Positions 46,840 through 55,825 of a stretch of 64,000 nucleotides of DNA are shown piece by piece. This DNA is from CANKHA01 sp963731585 (lineage in GTDB: Bacteria; Pseudomonadota; Alphaproteobacteria; Rhizobiales; Xanthobacteraceae). Each line of letters starts with the position of its first letter. Positions within the stretch are counted from its first letter, which is position 1. The notes below the pieces were generated by a model, which did not search any database, was not told where the DNA came from, and saw only the letters and a program-made list of their open reading frames with translations. The DNA lies in assembly GCA_963731585.1 (NCBI GenBank), contig CAVSWC010000012.1:1-64000 (forward strand), in the 5' to 3' direction. The position numbers and the translations under genes are program-made.

Positions 46840-48543
46840 TCAGGCCCCGGTTACATGCTTGTCGAGCAAGGCACGTATTTTGACGCCCAAATCCTCAAAT
46901 GAAAAAGGCTTGCCGATCATCTCGACGCCGGGATCGAGGCGGCCGTGATGCACGATGGCGTTGCGGGTATAGCCGGTGGTGAACAGCACCTTCAGCCCAG
47001 GCCGCCGGCGCACGCGCTTCGTCGGCGAGCTGGCGGCCGTTCATGCCGCCGGGCATGACGATGTCGGTGAACAGCAGGTCGATCGTCGGGTTGCTCTCGA
47101 GCATCTCCAGCGCGGCGGCGGCCGTTCGCGCGCCTCCAGCACGCCATAGCCGAGCTCGCGCAGCATCTCCACGGTGTAGGCGCGCAACGGCTCGTCGTCC
47201 TCCACCACCAGGATGCATTCAGCGCCGATGGCGCGCTTGCCGCGCCGGCGCGACTGTTCAGCGCGCTCGCGCTGCGTCCTCGTCGACCGGCATAGCGCGG
47301 CAGATAGATCTTCACCGTCGTGCCTTCGCCCGGCTCGCTGTAGATGCTTGACGTGGCCGGCGGACTGGCGCACGAAGCCGTAGACCTGGCTGAGCCCCAG
47401 CCCGGTGCCCTTGCCGACTTCCTTGGTGGTGAAGAACGGCTCGAACGCCCGCTCTGAGCGTTGCTTTGTCCATGCCGGTGCCGGTGTCGGCGACCGCGAT
47501 CATGACATATTGGCCGGCCTCCACCGGTTCGGCGAGCGCGGCCGACATAGGCCGTCGTCGAGATAGCAATTGGCGGTTTCGATCGTCAGCTTGCCGCCGT
47601 TCGGCATGGCGTCGCGCGCGTTGAGCGCCAGATTGAGCAGCGCGTTTTCGAGCTGGTTGGCATCGGCATGGGTGCGCCATAGTCCGCCCGCCAGCACCGT
47701 TTCCAGCGACACCGCCTCGCCAAGCGTCCGGCGCAGCAATTCGCACATGTCGCGCGATCAGCTTGTTGGCGTCGATCGGCTTGGGACGCCAGCGGCTGCT
47801 GACGCGAAAAGGCCAGCAGCCGGTTGGTCAGCGTGACGGCGCGCTGCGCGCCCTGCCATGCCATGTCGCGCGCCCGCGAGATGCGCGCGGTCGCCGGCGA
47901 GGCGGCAGAGCGCGGGAATTGCCGGCCGATGACTGTCGAGCCCGCCGAGCACGATGGTCAGCAGGTTGTTGAAGTCATGCGCGACGCCGCCGGTGAGCTG
48001 GCCGACGGCCTCCATCTTCTGCGCCTGGCGCAGCGATTCCTCGGCCTTCTTGCGCGCTTCGTTCTCCGCTTCCAGCTCGCGCGTGCGCTCCTTGACCGCT
48101 TCCTCGAGCGTCTCGGTGAAGGCGCGCATCTGCACCATGGCGCGCTTGCGCTCGGTCACGTCGACCGTTGACGCCGACCACGCGCACCGGCCGTCCGTCC
48201 GCGTCGTAGAAGATGAGGCTGCGCGCCTCCATCCATTTCAACGCTTGGTCGCGCTGGGCTGACGATGCGGAATTCGGTCTGCAGATCGCGCGCTCTGCGC
48301 CGCAAAGGCGCTTTCGATCAGATCGGCGACGCGCGGCTGGTCCTCGCGGAAGATGCTAGCCAAGCCAGCTCTCGTAGCGCCCGTCGAAATCGGTCAGGCC
48401 GTAGAGCGCGAGGAATTTCGGCGACAGCCGCACGATGCCGGTCTGCACCTGCCATTCGAAAATGCCGACGCGCCCCGCCTCCTGGGCGAGCGTCGAGCAG
48501 TTCGTCGCTCTCGCTGTAGATTCGCCGATCCTCTGAAGTCCAC
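46840..48543 (-). pseudogene. PAS hybrid histidine kinase with receiver domain (many frameshifts)
   Basis: Reading down from 48543, the pieces in order are a PAS domain (EAGRVGIFEWQVQTG, LALYGLTDFDGRYESW), PAS/PAC end (WMEARSLIFYDADGRPVRVVG), a coiled coil, the HisKA H-box (AVGQLTGGVAHDFNNLLTIV), the ATPase part (LENALLNLALNARDAMPNGG, ADTGTGM) and a receiver (ILVVEDDEPLRAYTVEMLRELG, LLFTDIVMPGGMNGRQL, GKPFSFEDLG), ending at 46840. At least eight +1 changes break it. With these removed it is a normal kinase of about 560 residues. Sequence error is more likely than decay. Confidence 0.8.
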
Positions 48544-48545
48544 GT

Positions 48546-49625
48546 TCAAGCCACTGCCGCCGAGAATACGCTTGGCCTCGGCCATCGCCTTCAGCTTGCC
48601 GAAGGCGACGTTGCCGCGGCAGGTGATTGAAGCCGCAGGAGCTCGTGATCGATGGTCTGCTCGGGCGCCAGCCAGGCTTGTGCCTTGACGCGCGCCGCGA
48701 CCGTCTCTCCGCTCTCGACCTTCGGATCCTGCACGTCGACCGCGCCGACGCCGAGCTGCTTGTTGCCCACGTGACCTTCGTAGTGGTGCGTCATGTCGTA
48801 TTCGACCAGATAGGACGAAGCATTCGATCTTGCACACGAGATCCGCCTTGTAGCGGCCGGTGTCGAAATAGCGGTGACCGATCTGCGCGTCGTATTCCTT
48901 GCCGACCGCATAGTTGCCCTGGCAGATGTGGATCGACACGTGCACGTCCTTCGGCAGGTCCTCGATCGACGTGTTGATCGCATTCGACGGCGGCCTGCAC
49001 TTCGCTCGTCTTCGCTCATCGTGAACAGCGGCTCGTCGATCTGGATGTTCTTGCAGCCGGCCGCCGCCAGCATGCTTGAAGTTGTGGCGCAGCAGCTTGC
49101 CGATATCGTCCATCATCTTCGCGATGTCGTTGTAGTGCTCGTCGTAGGCGACCTTCGCCAGCATATGCGGGCCGGTCATGGTGATCTTCACCGGCTTGCT
49201 GGTGAGCGCCGACACCATCTTGAATTCATCCGTCAAGCCCGAGATCGATATTGTCGACGATGCGCGAGCGGCAGGTCGCCGCTGGATGAAACACGTTCGG
49301 ATCGTGCGTGGTGATCTGCTTCGGGCGCGTGCTGCCCTGGAAGGCGGGAATTTTCTGCCAGAAAAAATTCAGCATCGCGTTGGGCGGCGAATGGCGGTTA
49401 TGCGTGCGCCGGTGCATCTCGCCGCCGGTGATGACGTCGATCTTGGCGAGTTCCTGGTCGAGCACGGCCGCCTGCATGGCGCGATATTGCGCATCGGCAA
49501 AAGCTGCCATCGAAAGCTGGCCGACCGCGACCAGGCGATCGAGCGCCTCGATACCAATCCGGCACGCTATGCGCGCCGACGACGGTGGTTGCGTATTTTG
49601 GGTAGTTTGTGCCGTTCTTTGCCAT
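48546..49625 (-). pseudogene. B12-independent methionine synthase-like protein (many frameshifts)
   Basis: The pieces from 49625 down read MAKNGTNYPKYATTVVGAHS, LDQELAKIDVITGGEMHRRT, PVKITMTGPHMLAKVAYDEHY, CKNIQIDEPLFTMSEDE, VHVSIHICQGNYAVG, YEGHVGNKQLGVGAVDVQDP and the zinc-cysteine end CGFNHLPR...GKLKAMAEAKRILGG. This is the MetE C-terminal-type family of about 360 residues (COG0620), which transfers methyl groups with a zinc-bound thiol. At least seven +1 changes occur, for example near 49547, 49240, 49074, 49004, 48994 and 48822. It ends three bases before the kinase start. Confidence 0.8.
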
Positions 49626-50047
49626 CGGTGCTCTGCCTGAAGCGCCGCACGTTAAGGGCGGCTGCGGTATCTGCCAACCAATTATTGGCCTAGGCAGACG
49701 GCGCTTGTCACAATTCGTGGGCAAGAAGACGCTCCCACCCACCGTGCGTGCTGAGTCAATAGCTGCGTAGTGGCCTGAAATGCACCTCGGTGCGCGTTAG
49801 CTGAGGCGGCGGCCTCCTTGGAATTCTCGACCGGCCGGGTTCCGTGTCATGAAGCTCGGCCCACCGGTGCCGCTCTCGAATTTCTTTGCCGCCCATTAAT
49901 CGCGGCCCGGTTTGGGCATTCATGAGTGCCGCTCATGACCGCATCCGGACATAGCCAGCTACTTGCTTCTAAGTTTTCGGCACATATTCATCCGCAGCAG
50001 GTCGTTACGCGATGCGGGACCAATTCATATCCAGCGGAGATTTGAAA
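49626..50047. other. Region without an intact gene
   Basis: This gap upstream of the MetE-like gene contains only the msrB relic and no supported reading frame. It should hold the promoter for the minus-strand MetE-kinase unit. Confidence 0.4.
49848..49890 (-). pseudogene. Fragment of msrB
   Basis: On the minus strand the bases encode KKFESGTGGPSF, close to the MsrB substrate motif KKFESGTGWPSF, and the DNA matches 46543-46585 at most positions. The flanks are unrelated. It is a short relic of a duplicated or related msrB. Confidence 0.65.
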
Positions 50048-50164
50048 ATGAACACGTCAGCACAGCACACGAACGCATTGGGCGTTAACATGGTCAGACC
50101 AAACTTTTTGAAAGCGACCGGCGCCGGCGTTGCCGCGCTCGGCGTCTTATCAGCTCGCCTCTGA
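50048..50164 (+). CDS. Short frame resembling a secretion signal
   Basis: The 38-residue frame ends VRPNFLKATGAGVAALGVLSARL, which looks like the start of a Tat or Sec signal peptide that stops abruptly. No recognisable protein follows in any frame. It may be the remains of an exported protein or a chance frame. Confidence 0.2.
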   Translation: MNTSAQHTNALGVNMVRPNFLKATGAGVAALGVLSARL

Positions 50165-50327
50165 CCCCGAAGGAACTGTTCATCGTACCGATGCGGACAC
50201 GTTGACTTGTACGACAAGGTGCAACTCATTCCGTGGAACCAGCTTCAGTCGTTCTTCACCCGGCATCTCACCGGCTTAGCAGCGGTGCCGATATTGAGAG
50301 ATTGTTTTCGATGAACGGGATAGACCT

Positions 50328-50738
50328 ATGCTGAAAGCAGTTCGTGTAGCCGTCATCCTCATGCTCGGATTTGCAGGACCCGTCATGGCGCAAGAACGTC
50401 TTTTGATTTCATCTGACTGGGGCAAGGTCACTGCCGATTTGGCCAACAACGACGCCGCAAAAGCGTTAGTACGGTTGCTGCCGGTCACAATCGAGATGCG
50501 TGACCACCTCCGCCAAGAAAAGACGGGCAACCTGCCGTCCCCGCTACCGGAGGTCGCGCGGCAAACGCCTTTCTCGAAAGGCACGCTGGGGTTATGGGAT
50601 TCCGACCACTTCGTCATCTATTACCGCGCCGGCCGCGTCCCTCAGCCCGGGATCATCGTCCTTGGACAGGTCAATGGCGATGTTTCTATTTTTGACCGGC
50701 CCGGTCCCGTCACCGTCCGAATTGAGCGCGCGGAGTAA
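50328..50738 (+). CDS. Secreted cyclophilin-like protein
   Basis: The 136-residue protein has a signal peptide (VILMLGFAGPVMAQE), then a domain with TIEMRDHLRQEKTGNLPSPLPEV and GTLGLWDSDHFVIYYRAGRVPQPGIIVLGQV. This matches the cyclophilin-like fold of pfam18050 (TM1367-like) proteins. They keep the barrel but lack known isomerase activity. It lies 94 bases upstream of a LysR gene on the same strand, a neighbour often seen with this family. Confidence 0.8.
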   Translation: MLKAVRVAVILMLGFAGPVMAQERLLISSDWGKVTADLANNDAAKALVRLLPVTIEMRDHLRQEKTGNLPSPLPEVARQTPFSKGTLGLWDSDHFVIYYRAGRVPQPGIIVLGQVNGDVSIFDRPGPVTVRIERAE

Positions 50739-50832
50739 GTTTCGCCTTGGCATTGGCCCCAAGTTGCGCCAGGCATCGATTTGAGGGTAGGCCGCGCTAT
50801 TATCCCTCTCACGATTTGCGAAGGATGCATGA

Positions 50833-51726
50833 GTGCTGCGTGAGAATGTTCAAGACTTGCTGGCGTTTGTGGCTGTCGCGCGTGATAGGAGTTTCACGAA
50901 GGCAGCGGCCAAACTCAACGTTTCCCAGTCAGCTTTGAGCCATACCGTGCGTCAGCTCGAAGAGCGGCTGGGAGTCCGTCTTCTCACGCGGACCACCCGC
51001 GCCGTTTCTCCCACCGAGGCCGGACAGCGGTTGCTGGATGGCATCAGTTCGCAATTCGAGGAAATCGAGACCCAGCTCGAAGCGCTCGGCGCCATTCGCG
51101 ACAAACCGGCGGGAACGATACGCATTGCAGCCGCCGACTATGCAATCAGCCATGTGCTGTGGCCGAAGCTGCGCAAGTTTCTTCCGAAATATCCGGATAT
51201 CAAAGTCGAGCTTTTTCTCGACAATGGGCTGACCGATATCGTCACCGGGCGCTACGACGCCGGCGTTCGCATGGGTGAGCACCTTGCGAAAGACATGATT
51301 TCCGCGCGGATCGGTCCCGATTTCTCGCTGGCGGTGGTTGGCGCGCCTGCTTACTTCGAGAACAATCCCAAACCAAAACATCCGAAGGACCTCGTTCGGC
51401 ATTCCTGCATTAACTTCCGGCTTCCTACATCAGGCGGCCTGTACGCGTGGGAATTCCATGACGAAGGCCGCGAGATAAGGATCCGCGTGGATGGCCCGCT
51501 TGTCTTCAACAACATATTCAATGCGCTGCAGGCAACGCTCGATGGCTTCGGCCTCGCTTACATTCCGGAAGAAATCGTTCTTCCGTACATCAAAAGCGGC
51601 GAACTTAAGCGTGTTTTGAAAGAGTATTCACCGGAGTGGGACGGCTATCATCTCTACTACCCAAGCCGTCGTCAGTCTTCGCCAGCCTTTGTCGCGCTGG
51701 TTGAGGCTCTTCGTTACCGGACTTGA
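50833..51726 (+). CDS. LysR family transcriptional regulator
   Basis: The 297-residue protein has the N-terminal winged helix-turn-helix (LLAFVAVARDRSFTKAAAKLNVSQSALSHTVRQLEERLGVRLLTR) and a periplasmic-binding-like effector domain (TIRIAAADYAISHVLWPKL to the end). It belongs to the branch that acts on nearby metabolic genes. The GTG at 50833 has GAAGGATG upstream. The likely target is unknown; the cyclophilin-like gene is upstream on the same strand and not divergent. Confidence 0.92.
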   Translation: MLRENVQDLLAFVAVARDRSFTKAAAKLNVSQSALSHTVRQLEERLGVRLLTRTTRAVSPTEAGQRLLDGISSQFEEIETQLEALGAIRDKPAGTIRIAAADYAISHVLWPKLRKFLPKYPDIKVELFLDNGLTDIVTGRYDAGVRMGEHLAKDMISARIGPDFSLAVVGAPAYFENNPKPKHPKDLVRHSCINFRLPTSGGLYAWEFHDEGREIRIRVDGPLVFNNIFNALQATLDGFGLAYIPEEIVLPYIKSGELKRVLKEYSPEWDGYHLYYPSRRQSSPAFVALVEALRYRT

Positions 51727-51806
51727 ACAACGGTTGCGGATGGGCCCGGGAAGATTTTTCTCGATGGCGCCGGTGACGAAGGCGCGGTTGTCGTCTTACG
51801 GCACCA

Positions 51807-51857
51807 GGTGCGGGCGGCCGGAGTCGAGCCGGCACGGTTTCTCCCGAGGGATTTTCA
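51807..51857 (-). pseudogene. Partial copy of the tRNA-Leu(UAA) 3' half
   Basis: The plus strand reads GGTGCGGGCGGCCGGAGTCG, then CCGGCACGG, TTTC, CCC, AGGGATTTT and AG, which parallels 55178-55230 of the intact tRNA-Leu with a few changes. Only the 3' half is present. It marks the left side of the segment with the TRAP transporter and fits an attachment-site copy. Confidence 0.75.
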
Positions 51858-52085
51858 GTTTGTTTTGGACCGTCCGGCAAGCCTTTGTCGACCTCTCGGG
51901 CGGCAAGTTGTTTTCGCTGTATCGAGCGCCATTAAGGGATTTCTGAACAGGAGATCCAGTTTCCCGAGCCGCTTTCGCCGGAAAATCCCGGCCGGAGAAC
52001 GGAAAATTCCCTCGTCCTGCTTGCTTCAAAGGCGCAGACGCGATTGATTTGTGCCCGAAGAAGATCGAAGGGGAGAACACCAGCC
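51858..52085. other. Intergenic region before the TRAP operon
   Basis: No gene was seen. This stretch should hold the promoter of the TRAP transporter genes. It begins directly at the tRNA relic. Confidence 0.4.
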
Positions 52086-53138
52086 ATGACCGCCAATCGC
52101 CGCCGCTTTCTCACCCTTGCGGGCGGCGCGCTTGCCGCGCCGGCCCTGCTGCGGGTGGGCTATGCGCAAAGCCCGCAGGTGACGCTCAAGCTGCATCATT
52201 TTCTGCCGCCGGTCGCCAATGTTCCGGCGCAGTTCTTGACCCCTTGGGCGAGAAAGGTCGAACAAGAATCGAACGGGCGCATCAAGATCGACATCTTTCC
52301 CACCATGCAGCTCGGCGGCGCCCCGCCGCAATTGTACGATCAGGCACGCGACGGGGTGGTGGACCTCGTCTGGACCCTCACCGGCTATACGGCCGGACGG
52401 TTCCCGAAGAGCGAGGCCATCGAGAACCCATTCGTGTCGCATCGGACGGCGCTGGTGAATTCGCTCGCCTTCCAGGAATTCTACGAGAACCACATCCGAG
52501 ACGAATTCAACGAGGTGCATCCGATCTGTGTGTGGGCGCATGACCGCGGCCTTATCCATGTGAACAAGCGCATCGAAAAGCTGGAGGACCTGAAGGGCGT
52601 CAAGATCCGCTTCCCGACTCGTCTTGCCGGCGAAGCCCTGAAGGCGCTCGGCGCGACCTCGATCGGCATGCCGGTGCCGCAAGTGCCTGAGTCGATCGCG
52701 CAACGCGTCATCGATGGCGCTTTGATTCCGTGGGAGGTCGTGCCCGCGGTCAAGCTCGACGAGCTTGTCAAGTTCCACACCGACATTCCCGGTCCGAAAT
52801 CGCTCTACACCAGCGTGATGGCGTTGGTGATGAACAAGGCCAGATACGAGGGCCTGCCCGCGGATTTGAAGGCAGTCGTCGACAAGAATTCCGGCGCGCT
52901 TGCCGCGCGCATGGCATCTGTGCCGTTCGATAAGATGGCCGCCGAGCTTCCCGATCTCGTGAAGAAAAAAGGCGGCACCATCGTCACGATCTCGGACGAG
53001 GAGGCACAGCGCTGGGAAAAGACCACGCAGCCGGTGATCGAAGCCTGGATCAAGCAGATGAAGGAGCGCAACATCGACGGCGGCAAGCTCGTGGAAACGG
53101 TGCGCGGCCTTATCGCCAAACACGAGAAGGCGGCATGA
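52086..53138 (+). CDS. dctP: TRAP transporter substrate-binding protein DctP
   Basis: The 350-residue protein has a Tat-type signal (NRRRFLTLAGGALAAPALL). The DctP fold follows: VTLKLHHFLPPVANVPAQFL, GRIKIDIFPTMQLGG, DLVWTLTGYTAGRFP, and the hinge helix with KGVKIRFPTRLAGEALKALGA where the conserved Arg binds a substrate carboxylate. It is periplasmic and delivers an organic acid to DctQM. It overlaps dctQ by four bases. I chose 52086, since the signal begins there. Confidence 0.92.
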   Translation: MTANRRRFLTLAGGALAAPALLRVGYAQSPQVTLKLHHFLPPVANVPAQFLTPWARKVEQESNGRIKIDIFPTMQLGGAPPQLYDQARDGVVDLVWTLTGYTAGRFPKSEAIENPFVSHRTALVNSLAFQEFYENHIRDEFNEVHPICVWAHDRGLIHVNKRIEKLEDLKGVKIRFPTRLAGEALKALGATSIGMPVPQVPESIAQRVIDGALIPWEVVPAVKLDELVKFHTDIPGPKSLYTSVMALVMNKARYEGLPADLKAVVDKNSGALAARMASVPFDKMAAELPDLVKKKGGTIVTISDEEAQRWEKTTQPVIEAWIKQMKERNIDGGKLVETVRGLIAKHEKAA

Positions 53139-53659
53139 AGGAACCGGCACCGTTTACGCCCGACCCTGAAGCGCATCGCAGCTTTCTCGGTCCCCGCCTG
53201 ACCGCGGCGACCGAGATCTTGGCGATCGCCGGCGGCGCATTGATGCTCGCGGTCGCCACGCTGGTCACGGCGAGCGTACTGATGCGGTGGCTGGCGGGGG
53301 ACGGCATTTCCGGCGATTTCGAGCTGGTGCAGATCGCGACGGCGCTGGGCGCCTTCGCCTTCCTGCCGTTCTGCCAGGCCCGCCGCGGCAATGTCGTCGT
53401 CGACACCTTCACCCGCGACCTTCCCCGGCGCGCCACGCTCTTGCTCGATGCCACGTGGGACCTGCTGTACGCGGCAATCATCGCGGTCCTGTCGTGGCGG
53501 CTGGTGCTGGGCGCGCACGATGCCTTCGCCAGCCAGACCACCTCCATGGTGCTCGGGATCCCGCAAGGTTACGCCATTGCCGCTTGCGCCATCATGGGCG
53601 TTTTCCTCACCCTTATCGCCGCCGTGACGGCGGCCCGTCTGGCAAAGAGCGGCAGGTGA
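53135..53659 (+). CDS. dctQ: TRAP transporter small permease DctQ
   Basis: This 174-residue protein has four membrane helices and the DctQ hallmarks: VLMRWLAGDGISGDFELVQIATALGAF and CQARRGNVVVDTF, with a late helix containing GYAIAACAIMGVFLTLIAAV. It forms the membrane complex with DctM and uses the sodium gradient. It overlaps dctP and dctM by four bases each (ATGA and GTGA), so the three are co-translated. Confidence 0.92.
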   Translation: MKEPAPFTPDPEAHRSFLGPRLTAATEILAIAGGALMLAVATLVTASVLMRWLAGDGISGDFELVQIATALGAFAFLPFCQARRGNVVVDTFTRDLPRRATLLLDATWDLLYAAIIAVLSWRLVLGAHDAFASQTTSMVLGIPQGYAIAACAIMGVFLTLIAAVTAARLAKSGR

Positions 53660-54975
53660 GCGGCTTCGCGGCAGCCGGCCTCGGCTTCCTCGTTATGCTA
53701 GGACTGATCGGGCTGCGCATGCCGGTCGGTCTCGCCATGCTCTCCGTCGGCAGCGCCGGCTACATCTACCTCAGCAGCTTGCCGGCGTTCCTCAGCTATA
53801 TGAACGCGACGCCGTTCTTCCTGTTCTCTAACTACACGCTATCGGTCATCCCGCTTTTCATACTGATGGGCGCTTTCGCAGAGCGCTCGGGGCTAGCCAC
53901 CGATCTATTTCGCGCCGCAAGCGCGTGGGTCGGCCATTGGCGCGGCGGCTTGGCCATGGCCGTGATCGCCGCGTGCACGGGGTTCGGCGCTATTTGCGGC
54001 TCCTCGGTGGCGACCACCGCCACCTTCGGTCGCGCCGCATTGCCGGAGCTGCGCCGCTACCGCTACGGCGACGGATTCCGCACCGGCGTCATCGCCGTCG
54101 GCGGCACCCTTGGCATCTTGGTCCCACCCTCGATCATTCTCGTCGTCTACGCCATCTCGACCGAGCAGAATATCGCCAAGCTGTTTCAGGCCGCGCTCGT
54201 TCCGGCTCTTCTTGCCAGCTTGTTCTATTGCATTGTGATCGCCATTGTCGTGCGGCGCGATCCCGACGCCGGACCGGCGCACGCGTCCGTGCCGAAGGAG
54301 GAACGCTGGCGCGCGTTGCTTCTCGTATGGCCGGCGCTGGCGGTGGCGATCATTGTTATCGGCGGCATCTATGGCGGCATCTTCACGCCAACGGAGGGCG
54401 CCTCGGTCGGGGCGGTAAGCATGTTCGCCATCGGCCTGTTGCGCCGCTCCCTGCCCTGGCGCGAGATCCGGACAAGTCTTCTGCAATCGGCGGAGACGTC
54501 AGCGCTCATCTTCGCCATCCTGCTCGGCGCGGAGGTGTTCAACGCTTTTCTCGCGCTGTCGCAAGTGCCGAGCCAGGCCGCGAGCTTCCTCGGACAGCTC
54601 GGTTTGCCACCCTATGCCGTCCTCATCGCTCTCCTCGCCTTTTATATCCTGCTTGGCGCGGTCATGGACGAGCTGGCGATGATCCTGCTCACGCTGCCGG
54701 TCTTCTTCCCGATCGTGTCGGCGCTCGATTTCGGCATGCCCCCAGACGAGGTGGCGATCTGGTTCGGCATTCTCGTCCTCATTGTCGTCGGCATCGGCCT
54801 CACGGCGCCGCCGATCGGGCTCAACGTGTTCGTGGTCAGCGCCATCGCCCGCGATGTGCCGATCGCCAAGACCTATCGCGGTGTGTTGCCCTTTATCGCC
54901 GCCGACGTGATCCGCCTCGCCTTATGCGTCCTCTTCCCGACCCTCAGCCTCGCCCTCGTGCGCTGGTTGGCGTGA
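53656..54975 (+). CDS. dctM: TRAP transporter large permease DctM
   Basis: The 439-residue permease has about twelve helices with the family signatures IPLFILMGAFAERSG, GAICGSSVATTATFGRAALPELRRY, GTLGILVPPSIILVVYAISTEQ, FTPTEGASVGAV and GIGLTAPPIGLNVFVVSA. It is intact. The GTG at 53656 overlaps the dctQ stop. The open frame reaches back to 53287 inside dctQ and is not used. The complete DctPQM set is on a segment bounded by tRNA-Leu and its relic. Confidence 0.93.
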   Translation: MSGFAAAGLGFLVMLGLIGLRMPVGLAMLSVGSAGYIYLSSLPAFLSYMNATPFFLFSNYTLSVIPLFILMGAFAERSGLATDLFRAASAWVGHWRGGLAMAVIAACTGFGAICGSSVATTATFGRAALPELRRYRYGDGFRTGVIAVGGTLGILVPPSIILVVYAISTEQNIAKLFQAALVPALLASLFYCIVIAIVVRRDPDAGPAHASVPKEERWRALLLVWPALAVAIIVIGGIYGGIFTPTEGASVGAVSMFAIGLLRRSLPWREIRTSLLQSAETSALIFAILLGAEVFNAFLALSQVPSQAASFLGQLGLPPYAVLIALLAFYILLGAVMDELAMILLTLPVFFPIVSALDFGMPPDEVAIWFGILVLIVVGIGLTAPPIGLNVFVVSAIARDVPIAKTYRGVLPFIAADVIRLALCVLFPTLSLALVRWLA

Positions 54976-55175
54976 TTTGCCTCATTCTGTCGGCGGGCGA
55001 AGCGCAGCGGCCTTTAAATTTGCCTGGAATTTCAAGGAAGTATCGCTTGCTGGCGCGACACCAGATAGAACGCATTCCGCTATTTGCTAAAGTCGAAATG
55101 AAGCTTCCCCACAGCTCTCCCAAACGACGTGAGGCTTTTGGGCACGATCCCTGCTGGAGCTTCTTTTTTGGTGGT
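54976..55175. other. Intergenic region
   Basis: Between the TRAP operon and tRNA-Leu there is no gene, integrase fragment or clear terminator. Confidence 0.4.
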
Positions 55176-55262
55176 TGGTGCGGGCGGCCGGAGTCGAACC
55201 GGCACGGGGTTTCCCCCAAGGGATTTTAAGTCCCTTGCGTCTACCAATTCCGCCACGTCCGC
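55176..55262 (-). tRNA. tRNA-Leu (anticodon UAA)
   Basis: Read on the minus strand it has an acceptor stem GCGGACG/CGCCCGC, D arm with GGTAGACGC, anticodon stem AGGGA/TCCCT with loop CTTAAAA, a long variable arm GGGGGAAACCCC, T arm with TTCGACT and an encoded CCA. The fifth acceptor pair is A-C, a mismatch, where I would expect A-U. The partial copy at 51807 carries the same C. Confidence 0.93.
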
Positions 55263-55308
55263 ATCAGGCGGTTCTAGCATCGCGCCTGCGATAACTGGAA
55301 GCGCTCGT

Positions 55309-55824
55309 TCACGCCCCGCCCTCGCGGATCGGCGGCAGGAAGGCGAGCCCGGTGTCCCAGGGAAAATGAATCCAGGTGTCCTGCGACACCTCGGTGATGA
55401 AGGTATCGACCATCGGCCGGCCCATGGGCTTGGCATAAACCGCGGCGAAATGCGCCTTTGGCAGTGACTCGCGCATAACCTTGGCGGTCTGTCCGGTATC
55501 CACCAGATCGTCGATCACGAGGATGCCTGCGCCACCGCCGCCGCCGAGCTTGCGGATCGCCTCCCCCACGTCCTTGAGCACTTGCAGCTCGGCGGGAGCG
55601 CCGGGGCCGGAATAACTCGCTACGCAGAAGGTTTCGATCACCCGGATATTCAGCTCGCGCGCCACGATCGCCGCCGGCACGAGACCGCCGCGGGTGATGC
55701 AGACGATCGCCGCGAAAGGCCCCGCCTCGACCAGCCGCCAGGCGAGCGCGCGCGCATCGCGGTGGAACTGATCCCAGGAAACCGGAAACGGTTTTTGCGA
55801 CGGCTGCGCCACGTCCCTGCTCAC
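55309..55824 (-). CDS. gpt: Xanthine phosphoribosyltransferase
   Basis: The 171-residue enzyme converts xanthine or guanine with PRPP to XMP or GMP. FPVSWDQFHRDARALAWRL, CITRGGLVPAAIVARELNIR and the PRPP loop ILVIDDLVDTGQTAKVMRE are all present, and the end WIHFPWDTGLAFLPPI is typical of Gpt. It starts with GTG at 55824, one base after the dioxygenase stop, so the genes are coupled. Confidence 0.92.
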   Translation of the reverse strand: MSRDVAQPSQKPFPVSWDQFHRDARALAWRLVEAGPFAAIVCITRGGLVPAAIVARELNIRVIETFCVASYSGPGAPAELQVLKDVGEAIRKLGGGGGAGILVIDDLVDTGQTAKVMRESLPKAHFAAVYAKPMGRPMVDTFITEVSQDTWIHFPWDTGLAFLPPIREGGA

Positions 55825-55825
55825 G

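Noticed and set aside
53925..55229. Plus-strand frame of 434 codons overlapping dctM
   Set aside because: It is out of frame with the intact DctM permease, is Arg-rich and has no membrane helices.
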